A DNA stretch of 41,605 bases, from positions 1 through 41,605 of the forward strand of contig CAYMCM010000016.1 in the NCBI GenBank assembly GCA_964388945.1. The letters run 5' to 3'. Of this stretch, positions 23,332-31,099 are shown piece by piece; positions within the stretch are counted from its first letter, which is position 1, and each line of letters starts with the position of its first letter. This DNA is from Roseburia_D sp964388945. Lineage in GTDB: Bacteria; Bacillota; Clostridia; Lachnospirales; Lachnospiraceae. A model generated the notes under the pieces. It saw only the letters and a list, made by a program, of their open reading frames with translations. It made no database searches and had not been told where the DNA came from. The translations under genes and the position numbers were made by a program.

Positions 23332-23910
23332 GTGGGGATTTGCGGGGGAAGAGAGCCGGCAAAAAGAACGATCGGGGTGCTCGGCAGTGAGCGCGGTGTT
23401 GGCGTGACACAGCTTTGTATCGCTCTTGCCAATTTTATTTCGTTGGAATCGGGTGGTGAGGTACAGCTTTTGGATGTGAGCAAAACCGGGCAGTTAGCCC
23501 ATGTGCCTACAACTGCGGACGGGAAGCTGTTTGGCGTTGAGTATTTCGTGGATGTGCAAAAAAAGCAGATTCCTTCCCTGATGAGCCGGGATCATGACTA
23601 TATGATCCTTGATCTCGGAAGCAGCAGGGAGGACAATTATGCGGAGTTTTTACGCTGTACAAAAAAGATCGTGGTCGGCTCCTTTTGTCTGTGGAAGCGG
23701 CAGGCGTATGATGATTTGATGCAGTTTGTAAAAAACGAAGCAAGTTACACGGATTGGGAATTCTGTGAATTATTTGGGAAAAAAGAAGATAAAAAAGAGT
23801 TTAAGAAAAAATATGGTGTGCCGCTTCGGACAATTCCCTTTTTGAGAGATCCCTATCATCTGAGACAAGAAGATTTTTTGTTCCTGAAGGAATTTACAAG
23901 GGGCTTATAG
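23332..23910 (+). CDS. Degenerate ParA/MinD-like P-loop protein
   Basis: A 192-residue protein related to the C-terminal domain of the preceding kinase. It opens KRTIGVLGSERGVGVTQLCIAL, where the deviant Walker A of ParA/MinD (KGGxGKT) has become ERGVGVT, losing both lysines. Later strands VQLLDVSKTG and DYMILDLGSS match the A' and B motifs, with the aspartates kept. It probably adopts the fold but binds nucleotide poorly or not at all, like TadZ/CpaE-type atypical members. The GTG at 23332 follows AAAGGTGG; an ATG at 23287 is possible and would overlap the kinase gene. Co-transcription with the kinase is likely. Confidence 0.72.
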   Translation: MGICGGREPAKRTIGVLGSERGVGVTQLCIALANFISLESGGEVQLLDVSKTGQLAHVPTTADGKLFGVEYFVDVQKKQIPSLMSRDHDYMILDLGSSREDNYAEFLRCTKKIVVGSFCLWKRQAYDDLMQFVKNEASYTDWEFCELFGKKEDKKEFKKKYGVPLRTIPFLRDPYHLRQEDFLFLKEFTRGL

Positions 23911-23954
23911 CCCGGTATCGCGAAAAAACTTTTGGTCGGGAATGGAGAAAAGGA

Positions 23955-24164
23955 ATGACAGATTATAATGAGAGGGAGAACCTTTTTATGGAACTGCAAT
24001 CCATAGAGAACAGGGGAATCACGATATTTTTTGAAGGAGATCCCTGTGATTCTGCCACGGCAGCGGAGCGCATGACCGTCAACGAGGACGAAGTCTATAT
24101 GCGTGACTATGTGTTTGAAAAGGGGGTGTTAAAAGAGTTACGGTTTGATAAAGTAAAGAGCTGA
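23955..24164 (+). CDS. Small protein of unknown function, third gene of the kinase locus
   Basis: A 69-residue acidic protein that I do not recognise. It has no signal peptide or membrane helix. Visible are an N-terminal helix-like stretch (NERENLFMELQSIENRG), a strand ITIFFEGDPC, and a C-terminal part EVYMRDYVFEKGVLKELRFDKV that looks like paired strands. The ATG follows GGAGAAAAGG. It is 44 bases after the ParA-like gene and before a terminator, so it probably shares their transcript and may be a substrate or partner of the kinase (inference). Confidence 0.68.
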   Translation: MTDYNERENLFMELQSIENRGITIFFEGDPCDSATAAERMTVNEDEVYMRDYVFEKGVLKELRFDKVKS

Positions 24165-24214
24165 TAGATCCGAAGGAGTATCCTCAATGTCTGATTCGGA
24201 TAAAGCCGTGAAAG

Positions 24215-24259
24215 ATACCTGCGTCTGTGAAACATATTTCCGGCCGCAGGTATTTTTTT
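24215..24259 (+). terminator. Terminator of the kinase locus
   Basis: ATACCTGCG (24215-24223) pairs with CGCAGGTAT (24245-24253), followed by a run of T. Confidence 0.88.
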
Positions 24260-24356
24260 ACAGAGATGGCATTGGCAGAGTGCAGCCGTTTTAGCCATAA
24301 AATATAAAGGAATTCTTAAATTTTGGATTTGTGCCAATTTGGAAACAGGAAAATCT

Positions 24357-24384
24357 TTGCTTCTGATTTGGGGTATGCTATAAT
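24357..24384 (+). promoter_or_regulatory. Promoter of the GH18 gene
   Basis: TATAAT (24379-24384), preceded by an extended -10 TG, has a weak TTGCTT (24357-24362) 16 bases upstream. Confidence 0.6.
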
Positions 24385-24422
24385 AGGAACGTTTAGAAAG
24401 AATACATGAGGAGGAAGGACGT

Positions 24423-26168
24423 TTGAAGAATAAGAAAATTGCTCCGGTGCTTGCTGTTTTTTTGTTAATTGCGGTGATCGTAGTGTTTATGGTATGCAGC
24501 AGCATCTTAAAAAGATATATGCCGACCAAAGAGGTCGAGGATCTGAATGAATACTATGCACTGACCAGCGAGGAACAGATGGCAGTCGTCTGCGATAACG
24601 TGGTGTTGGATGCGAAGGGTATCTATGTGGATGGAAAAGCGTATCTGGATTACAACACCATCCACGATGCATTGAACGAGCGTTTTTATTGGGATGCGAA
24701 TGAAAATGTCCTGCTGTATGTGACACCAACAGATCTGGTGACGGTCAATGCGGGTGAGAATCGTTATTTTGTGACGAAAGCAGAGAATGCAACGGACTAT
24801 ACGGTTACGCGGCTGGATGGTACTACACTTTATGTAGCGCTTGATTTCGTGCAGCAGTATACGAATATGGCATATACTTATTTTGATGCTCCGAACCGTG
24901 TGGTCATCACGACTGTAAACGGGGATAAAGAAGTGACGGCGGCAAAGAAAAGCACAGAGCTTCGGGAAAAAGGCGGTATCAAAAGCCCGATCTTAAAGCA
25001 GGTAGAAAAGGGCGAAAACCTTGCGGTGCTTGAAAAAGGAGATACATGGAGTAAGGTTGCCTCTGAAGATGGAGTTGTTGGCTATGTGAAGACGAAATTC
25101 GTCGGGGATACCGAGACGGTGGCGGCATCTTCCGTGACGAATGGTTATACAGAGGAATTTACACATATTAGAAAGGATACGGCGATCAACCTCGGCTGGC
25201 ATCAGGTGACCAATATGGATGCGAATGCGAAGATCGCAGGTGTGCTTGCCGGAACAAAGGGACTGAATGTCATCTCACCGACGTGGTTTTATTTGAATGA
25301 CAGTGAAGGAGATGTGGCATCTCTGGCGAGTCTTGATTATGTAAATTACTGTCATCAGAATGGTGTGGAAGTCTGGGGGCTGGTCAGCAATCTGGAAAAT
25401 CCGGATGCCAGTTCGACCGAAGTGCTGACGCATACTTCCAAGCGTCAGAATCTGGTCAACCAGATCATAGCACTGGCGATCCAGTATGATCTGGACGGTG
25501 TAAATGTGGATTTTGAAGCACTGGAAGGAGCGAGTGGAGATGGATTTATCCAGTTTATCCGTGAACTGTCCTTAAAATGTGCGAATAACGGACTTGTGTT
25601 GTCGGTGGACAACTATGTGCCTACCGAAAGCAGCAGATTCTATAATCGGGCGGAGCAGGCGAAATTTGCGGATTATATTGTGATCATGGGTTATGATGAG
25701 CATTATGCAGGATCTGATGCGGGTTCTGTTGCATCGATCGGTTATGTAAAAAATGGTATTGCCGATACAATTTCGGAGGGTGTGCCGGCAGAACAGATCG
25801 TACTCGGAATGCCGTTTTATACCAGAGTATGGGCACTTACACCAAAGGATACGGCAGGAGACAGCGTGGAGGCGGCTTCGGACGATTATGTTTCCTATGA
25901 TACGACCAGCCAGGCACTTGGTATGGATGATGTGCAAAAGCTTCTTACCACGAACGGAGCGGCTGCAAGCTGGTTGGATGCGGACGGACAGAACTATGCA
26001 GAGTACGTCAATTCCGGTGTTGCCTATAAAGTGTGGATCGAAGATGCGTCATCTCTGGAACTGAAGCTTCAGGCAATGAAGGAAAACAACCTTGCAGGTG
26101 CGGCGTTCTGGAAACTCGGATTGGAAAACGCAGGTGTGTGGGATACGATCATCAAGTATGTAAACTAA
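24423..26168 (+). CDS. Secreted glycoside hydrolase family 18 with stalk and SH3 domains
   Basis: A 581-residue protein anchored by one N-terminal helix (about 6-28). A copper-amine-oxidase-like stalk domain (about 55-165, VVLDAKGIYVDGKAYLDYNT) is followed by a bacterial SH3 domain (about 175-230, SPILKQVEKGENLAVLEKGD and WSKVASEDGVVGYVKTKFVG). The rest is a GH18 catalytic domain with LDGVNVDFEAL; the acid/base Glu is E365 and the Asp two residues before it is kept. The closest functional group is YaaH/SleL-like cell-wall N-acetylglucosaminidases, so a role in peptidoglycan or cortex turnover outside the membrane is likely. The start is TTG at 24423 after GAGGAGGAAGG. Confidence 0.92.
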   Translation: MKNKKIAPVLAVFLLIAVIVVFMVCSSILKRYMPTKEVEDLNEYYALTSEEQMAVVCDNVVLDAKGIYVDGKAYLDYNTIHDALNERFYWDANENVLLYVTPTDLVTVNAGENRYFVTKAENATDYTVTRLDGTTLYVALDFVQQYTNMAYTYFDAPNRVVITTVNGDKEVTAAKKSTELREKGGIKSPILKQVEKGENLAVLEKGDTWSKVASEDGVVGYVKTKFVGDTETVAASSVTNGYTEEFTHIRKDTAINLGWHQVTNMDANAKIAGVLAGTKGLNVISPTWFYLNDSEGDVASLASLDYVNYCHQNGVEVWGLVSNLENPDASSTEVLTHTSKRQNLVNQIIALAIQYDLDGVNVDFEALEGASGDGFIQFIRELSLKCANNGLVLSVDNYVPTESSRFYNRAEQAKFADYIVIMGYDEHYAGSDAGSVASIGYVKNGIADTISEGVPAEQIVLGMPFYTRVWALTPKDTAGDSVEAASDDYVSYDTTSQALGMDDVQKLLTTNGAAASWLDADGQNYAEYVNSGVAYKVWIEDASSLELKLQAMKENNLAGAAFWKLGLENAGVWDTIIKYVN

Positions 26169-26238
26169 GAGGAAAGTAAATTTCATAAAACGTCCTATGC
26201 ATGAATAATTTATATTAAGTAAGTGTTCTGGATTTTTT

Positions 26239-26988
26239 ATGAAAAAGAAGATTGAACTTATCATGGCAGTCATCCTGCTTGCATCGGCATTTTTTCTTGC
26301 AAGAAAAGGGAGCGTTCTGGTTAATAACAGTAAGGCAGAGGAAAAAGCGGTCTGCATTGCGATCGATGCGGGGCATGGAGGGGATGATCCGGGAAAAATC
26401 GGGATCAATGATGCGAAGGAAAAGGATATCAATCTGGAGATCGCATTAAAGCTGAAAAAGCTGTTGGAAAAAGAGGACATTGAGATCGTATTGACCAGAA
26501 AAGATAAAAACGGCTTGTATTCCGCGGGAACATCCAATAAAAAGGTTGAGGATATGCGCAAGCGCTGCGATATCATCACGGACGCAATGCCGGTGTTTAC
26601 AGTGAGTATTCATCAGAACAGCTACACGGAAGAATATGTAAAGGGCGCACAGGTCTTTTATTTCGGCCAGTCCGCAGAAGGAAAAGAATTGGCAGAAACA
26701 TTGCAGGAGAGCCTGCGCACCAATTTGGATCCGGAAAATAACCGGATGGCAAAAGCGAATGAGAGTTATTATCTGCTCAAAAAAACACCGACACCGACCG
26801 TGATCGTCGAGTGTGGTTTCCTCAGTAATACAGAGGAAGCGGATCTTTTGATTACGGAGGAGTATCAGGATAAAGTGGCAGAAGCGATTTGTGATGGGAT
26901 TCTTACTTATTTAGATGGAGGTGAAGAAGATACGGAAGTTGTGAGTGATATGGAGGAGACAGGAAGCACAGAGACTGTTAAAAGATAG
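26239..26988 (+). CDS. N-acetylmuramoyl-L-alanine amidase (Amidase_3)
   Basis: A 249-residue zinc amidase that cuts the bond between muramic acid and the stem peptide. An N-terminal signal or anchor (about 5-22) precedes the catalytic domain: AIDAGHGGDDPG (zinc His46), the Glu in AKEKDINLEIAL, VSIHQNSY (second zinc His), and VIVECGFLSNTEEADLL with the catalytic Glu. A C-terminal acidic tail (EEDTEVVSDMEETGS) follows. It is similar in size to CwlD-type amidases. The ribosome binding site is poor. It lies 70 bases after the GH18 gene with a terminator beyond, suggesting a joint cell-wall function. Confidence 0.93.
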   Translation: MKKKIELIMAVILLASAFFLARKGSVLVNNSKAEEKAVCIAIDAGHGGDDPGKIGINDAKEKDINLEIALKLKKLLEKEDIEIVLTRKDKNGLYSAGTSNKKVEDMRKRCDIITDAMPVFTVSIHQNSYTEEYVKGAQVFYFGQSAEGKELAETLQESLRTNLDPENNRMAKANESYYLLKKTPTPTVIVECGFLSNTEEADLLITEEYQDKVAEAICDGILTYLDGGEEDTEVVSDMEETGSTETVKR

Positions 26989-27017
26989 AAAAGAATACAG
27001 AAAAATGAATAAAAAAG

Positions 27018-27055
27018 TCATTCGGTTGAAAAGGGATTTTGACCGGATGATTTTT
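27018..27055 (+). terminator. Terminator after the amidase gene
   Basis: TCATTCGGTT (27018-27027) pairs with GACCGGATGA (27041-27050), including G-U pairs, followed by TTTTT. Confidence 0.8.
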
Positions 27056-27146
27056 ATTTATAGGAAATTCCTGTTATGCCATAGTGCGAAATATGTCGAA
27101 AAAAACAAGTCGAGATAGTACAAATAAATATAAAAACAGGGCTATC

Positions 27147-27174
27147 TTGCAAATCACCTAGATTTCGTTATAAT
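27147..27174 (+). promoter_or_regulatory. Promoter of the AgrC/AgrA-like system
   Basis: TTGCAA (27147-27152) and TATAAT (27169-27174) are 16 bases apart, about 60 bases before the sensor ATG. A TGTCGAA, matching the Spo0A box, lies at 27094-27100, and a related AGTCGAG at 27109-27115. Confidence 0.62.
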
Positions 27175-27232
27175 CAAAAATAGAGAGTATTAGATTGAAG
27201 TCTGTTGATTTGAAGATTTTGGGGGGAGAAAA

Positions 27233-28466
27233 ATGGAAAATTATATTCTCTTACTTTTGACCAGTGCGATAGATGCATATATCTGGCTTTTAGTTTCAAA
27301 GATATTTTTAAGAGAAAAGTATCATTTCAAAGTCTGTTTGGGTGGCTGGAGGAATGGTCATGGCGTTTTTGACGGTTCAGCTGTTTGAAGGAACAATTCT
27401 GCATAAGATATTGAGTATTGCAGTTTATTTAATTGGAACTGGAATTTCTGATTTACTCATTATTTTAGGTCTCATGGCTTTATTTCCCAGAATTTCTATA
27501 GGGGATTTTACAAATGTTACGTATCACGGTGTAGTGTACAGTTTTATAGGAAAAGTTACGGTATTGTTTTTGCTTTTTTTAATCAAAAATAAATTGCATC
27601 CGAATTTGGAACTGACCAGACAATATGGGAGCATTCTGATTAGTATGGTAGCGTTTGACGTTATTATGATTGCATTGCTTTACGTTACCTTTATGAGTAA
27701 AAAGATCGAATTTACAGAGAAAATGGGGATTAGTTTTTGTGTGCTGAATCTTGTCCTGATTACAGGTTTTAGTGCCTGTGTGCTGAGACAGATGAAAATA
27801 TCTTCCAAACTGTTGCTGGAGGATCGTTTGAAGATGCAGAACATGGAAATGCGTCTGGAACAGAATGCGGATATGGGAATGATTGTAAAGAGTGTGCGCA
27901 GCCTTCGGCATGACATGAACAATCATTTGAATGTCATACAGGGATTGGTTAATGCAAAGCGGTACGAAAGATTAAAGGAGTATGTAGCGGAGCTTTCCGG
28001 TTCTATGGAATATATCAATGAATACATTATTACGGAAAATGATGTCCTTTCCATGGTTCTCAACAATAAAAATGCAATCGCCCATGAAAAAAAGGTGGAT
28101 TTTACGGCAAATGTTTGGGACAGTAAAATTGGGCTGGGGGATATGGAAATATGTTCCCTGTTTGGAAATATTCTGGATAATGCAGTTCGGGCAGCGGAAG
28201 AATGCGAGGAAGGATATGTGGAGCTGACAATCCAGAAAGTAGAACAGGGACATAAGATTACCTGTATCAATAACTATAAAACTGATCCGGTACAAAAAAA
28301 TGGCAGACTGGTGACAACAAAAGGGGATGCAGAGAGCCATGGTATAGGGATTTGCAGTGTTTCCGATATTGTGAGGAACGCGGGAGGCATATTAAATTAT
28401 GGAACGGAAAATGAAGAGTTTCATGTGGAGATTTATCTGCCGCAAAGGGAAGGGGGAAGTATGTGA
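27233..28466 (+). CDS. AgrC-like (GHKL) sensor histidine kinase with an apparent one-base frameshift
   Basis: A membrane sensor kinase of the AgrC/ComD type. The ATG at 27233 follows TTTTGGGGGGAG and encodes MENYILLLLTSAIDAYIWLL and onward, but this frame ends at a TGA near 27388. The rest (multiple helices, then dimerisation region SLRHDMNNHLNVIQGL with the phospho-His, N-box GNILDNAVRAAEE and G-box SHGIGICSVSDIV) is in the next frame from 27342. Removing one G from GGG at 27340-27342 joins the frames as KVCLVAGGMVMAFL, giving a continuous membrane domain and a protein of about 410 residues. The internal GTG 27342 and ATG 27354 have no good ribosome binding site. It overlaps the response regulator by four bases. 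Confidence 0.85.
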
Positions 28467-29188
28467 TTCATATTGGGCTTTGTGATGATGATAAAGCATC
28501 ACTTAAAATTATTAGTACATATCTTCAAAAATTTATGAATGAGTTTGAAAAAGAAGTCCGGATTACACTTTTTGCAAACGGAGAAGAAATAATCAGATAT
28601 TTGGATGAAGAGAAACGTTTGGATATTGCGTTTTTGGATATTGATATGGCTGGAAAAAATGGAATACAGACAGCGTATGAGTTAAAGAAGCGTAACAGGC
28701 AGCTTATCATTGCATTTTTGACCGGGCATGCCGAGTATGCATTAGAAGCCTTTGAGGTGGAGGCGGCAGGATATCTTGTAAAACCGGTAAATGAAAGAAA
28801 ATTGAAAAGGCTGCTGGTGAAGTCTTTAAAAGAGGCAGCGGCAGAGCAGAGCCGTATGAAGCTATCCTCGCTTACGGTCACAGACGAGAATATCAAGAAG
28901 AAAATTCAGCAGAATAAGATTCTTTACATTGAAAAAAATCGAAATCAGAGTTTGATTTATACTACAGAACATATTTATTGCGTTTATGAGTCGATGAAAA
29001 GTCTGGCGGAGAAGGTGGACGAGTTCTTGTGGCAGATTAATCAGGGACTAATCGTAAATTGCAGCTATATCATAAAGATAGAGAAGGGGAAAGTCTGGTT
29101 GAAAAATGGATTGGATTACACCATTGGGAGGAGATATCTGAAAGAAGTGAAAGGAAAATATTTTGATATGACGAAAACACAGGACTAG
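28463..29188 (+). CDS. AgrA/LytTR-family response regulator
   Basis: A 241-residue regulator. The receiver domain (about 1-125) has acidic residues in GLCDDDK, the phosphoacceptor Asp59 in FLDIDMAGKNG, LTGHAEY and the conserved lysine in GYLVKPVN. The LytTR DNA-binding domain (about 135-238) includes ILYIEKNRNQSLIYT, FLWQINQGLIVNCSYI and YTIGRRYLKEVK. It should be phosphorylated by the overlapping sensor and bind direct repeats at target promoters. The start is GTG 28463 (GTGA overlap with the sensor stop), after GAAGGGGGA. No agrB/agrD-like peptide genes are visible nearby. Confidence 0.93.
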   Translation: MIHIGLCDDDKASLKIISTYLQKFMNEFEKEVRITLFANGEEIIRYLDEEKRLDIAFLDIDMAGKNGIQTAYELKKRNRQLIIAFLTGHAEYALEAFEVEAAGYLVKPVNERKLKRLLVKSLKEAAAEQSRMKLSSLTVTDENIKKKIQQNKILYIEKNRNQSLIYTTEHIYCVYESMKSLAEKVDEFLWQINQGLIVNCSYIIKIEKGKVWLKNGLDYTIGRRYLKEVKGKYFDMTKTQD

Positions 29189-29205
29189 ATAATGACGGAA
29201 ATAAG

Positions 29206-29237
29206 AGCAGATGTACCGAAAGGGCATCTGCTTTTTT
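29206..29237 (+). terminator. Terminator after the response regulator gene
   Basis: AGCAGATG (29206-29213) pairs with CATCTGCT (29225-29232), ending in six T. Confidence 0.9.
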
Positions 29238-29348
29238 GATACAAGCTAAGTTCTTTATGCATATTTATCGAATAATTGGTAGAATTTCACAGATTCATAG
29301 GCAAGAAAAGAGGTTAGTCCTAAAATTAGAAAGAAAGGAGGGGAACAG

Positions 29349-29369
29349 ATGGAATGGAAATTCTTTTGA
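29349..29369 (+). CDS. Possible six-residue leader peptide MEWKFF
   Basis: An ATG five bases after the strong site AGGAGGGG (29336-29343) opens a six-codon frame, MEWKFF, ending at TGA 29367-29369. The lipoprotein ATG lies 32 bases further with its own AAGGAGGAG. The same upstream site could instead serve ATG 29354, which is in frame with the lipoprotein. Both readings are speculative. Confidence 0.3.
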   Translation: MEWKFF

Positions 29370-29401
29370 ACAGTTTGTTGAAAAAGAAGGAGGAGCTTAG
29401 A

Positions 29402-29815
29402 ATGAAAAAGAAAATAATTGGATTTGTAATAGTTATGATGTGTGCAGTGTGTATGGGATGCAGCCAGAAAACGGCAAAAGCAGAGCGTGAGACAGGAAGC
29501 ATTTTCGATATGCAAAAAAGTCAGGAGGTAGTGATTTGCGATGCAGAGGGAAACCAGCTTGCAGACATTACGGATGCCAGGCAGATTGATGATTTTACAG
29601 ATAAATTAAATATCGATGAATGGAAGATCAGTGAGGTCAGCGAGGATGCGGTTCTTTTGTATCAGATCCAGATGTATTATGACAAAGCGCAGGATAAAAA
29701 AGCAGAGTTGAAGCTTTATGAGAACCAGTATGCAGAATTTTCGATGGGGAAACAAAGCTTTGAGTTTAAAATACCGCAGGAGGTGCAGGAGGCAGTTGAA
29801 AACCTGCAGCAGTAA
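29402..29815 (+). CDS. Small secreted lipoprotein of unknown function
   Basis: A 137-residue lipoprotein: MKKKIIGFVIVMMCAVCMGC is a signal peptide with lipobox VCMGC (lipidated Cys20). The mature part is acidic and has no family I can name; it contains VVICDAEGNQLADITDARQIDDF and ends in a short helix. The ATG at 29402 follows AAGGAGGAG. An in-frame ATG at 29354 would add 16 residues that do not fit a signal peptide. It lies just downstream of the AgrC/AgrA-like system but behind a terminator, so it may be a regulatory target rather than a co-transcribed gene. Confidence 0.82.
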   Translation: MKKKIIGFVIVMMCAVCMGCSQKTAKAERETGSIFDMQKSQEVVICDAEGNQLADITDARQIDDFTDKLNIDEWKISEVSEDAVLLYQIQMYYDKAQDKKAELKLYENQYAEFSMGKQSFEFKIPQEVQEAVENLQQ

Positions 29816-29830
29816 GTCTTTTTGAAAAAA

Positions 29831-29869
29831 GCCCGGGATTACGAAAAAGTAATCTCAGGCTTCTTTTTT
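29831..29869. terminator. Bidirectional terminator between the lipoprotein gene and galM
   Basis: GCCCGGGATTAC (29831-29842) pairs with GTAATCTCAGGC (29849-29860), flanked by A and T runs on both sides. Confidence 0.88.
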
Positions 29870-29886
29870 TAGAGATTTTCATTTGA

Positions 29887-30924
29887 TCACATCACAGAAA
29901 AGTGATACATAGTCTGTGACTTAAAGGTTTCTCCTGCATTTAATACAACCGATGGAAAATGATCGATATTGATACCATTCGGAAAATGCTGTGTTTCCAG
30001 ACATATACTGGAAAATGGAGCATAGTCAATGCCGCCCTTACCCTTTTGGTGAAGTGTGTAGCAGGCACTGTAAAGCTGAAGCCCCGGCTGATCAGTAAAG
30101 CAGGTCAGGCGGATGCCGCTTTCTTTGGACTGTAAAACAGCAGCTTCGCGCAGTCCGGTTCCGTTTAATACAAAGTTGTGGTCGTAGGTTCCGCCGATCT
30201 TAAGCTGTTCGTGTTCTGCTTCGATGTCTTTTCCGATCTCTTTCAATTCACGGAAATCAAACGGTGTTCCGTCTACCGGGATATAGTTTCCGGTAGGCAC
30301 CTGATTTTCATTCAGCTCAGTAATACTGTCTGCGTCAATGCGCAGTTCATGATTGAGCACGGTGCCGCTGTTATGTCCGTTCAAATTGAAATAAGCATGG
30401 TTAGTCAGATTTAAGATCGTATCGGCATCTGTGGTTGCTTCATAGGAAATAGACAGTTCATTGTCCTCAGACCATCCGTAAGTGATCGTAAGGTTGAGCG
30501 CTCCGGGATAACCTTCCTCACCGGCAGGTGAAGTTCTTGTAAAGATCAGTTTGTTGTCGGAAAATTTACCATTCCATACACGCTGACCATAGCCGGTCGG
30601 ACCTCCATGTAAATGATTAGGCCCATTGTTAATTGCAAGCTGGTAGTTTTTTCCATTCAGGGAAAAACGACCATTAGCAATGCGGTTGGCAAAACGCCCC
30701 ACAATAGCGCCGAGACTCGCATCATCTTGCAGATAAGTATCAAAATCTTCCAGTCCAAGCGCAACGTCCGTTAGACGTCCGTTTTTATCCGGTACACAAA
30801 TACTCATGATACGGCAGCCGTAATCCATGATCTCCACGTATGCGCCGGAAGCGTTTTCCAGGCGGAAAAGAGAGACAGTCTGGTTCTCCGGAGTAGTACC
30901 AAATGCAGTTTTTGTTGTTTTCAT
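29887..30924 (-). CDS. galM: Aldose 1-epimerase (galactose mutarotase)
   Basis: A 345-residue cytoplasmic mutarotase that interconverts alpha and beta anomers of galactose or glucose. Diagnostic segments are VGRFANRIANGRF, NGPNHLHGG (substrate His), LTNHAYFNL (catalytic His), GTYDHNFVL and ICLETQHFPN (catalytic Glu). Length is normal for the family. The ATG follows TTGGAGGATAAAAC. It is monocistronic here. It would complement the galactan locus some 3 kb to the right, but it does not carry that locus's operator. Confidence 0.95.
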   Translation of the reverse strand: MKTTKTAFGTTPENQTVSLFRLENASGAYVEIMDYGCRIMSICVPDKNGRLTDVALGLEDFDTYLQDDASLGAIVGRFANRIANGRFSLNGKNYQLAINNGPNHLHGGPTGYGQRVWNGKFSDNKLIFTRTSPAGEEGYPGALNLTITYGWSEDNELSISYEATTDADTILNLTNHAYFNLNGHNSGTVLNHELRIDADSITELNENQVPTGNYIPVDGTPFDFRELKEIGKDIEAEHEQLKIGGTYDHNFVLNGTGLREAAVLQSKESGIRLTCFTDQPGLQLYSACYTLHQKGKGGIDYAPFSSICLETQHFPNGINIDHFPSVVLNAGETFKSQTMYHFSVM

Positions 30925-30957
30925 GTTTTATCCTCCAAATTGGATATGCCAAAAAGA

Positions 30958-30984
30958 CATAATATCACTAATGAACTTATTATG
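30958..30984. promoter_or_regulatory. AT-rich inverted repeat upstream of galM
   Basis: CATAATA (30958-30964) and TATTATG (30978-30984) form a perfect 7-base inverted repeat with a 13-base gap, 34 bases before the galM start. It could be an operator, but its AT-rich sequence makes chance likely. Confidence 0.3.
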
Positions 30985-31012
30985 GCACAATTACAAAAAC
31001 ATAGCAAGTAGG

Positions 31013-31040
31013 TTGTCTTATTTTTAGAAAGTGTTATAAT
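31013..31040 (+). promoter_or_regulatory. Promoter of the tsaC cluster
   Basis: TTGTCT (31013-31018) and TATAAT (31035-31040) are 16 bases apart, with about 55 bases of leader before the ATG at 31100. Confidence 0.65.
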
Positions 31041-31099
31041 AGAAAATAAACTATTTTCCATGCTTTACGGCAAAAAGATCAGGAAAACGAGGCAGATAC

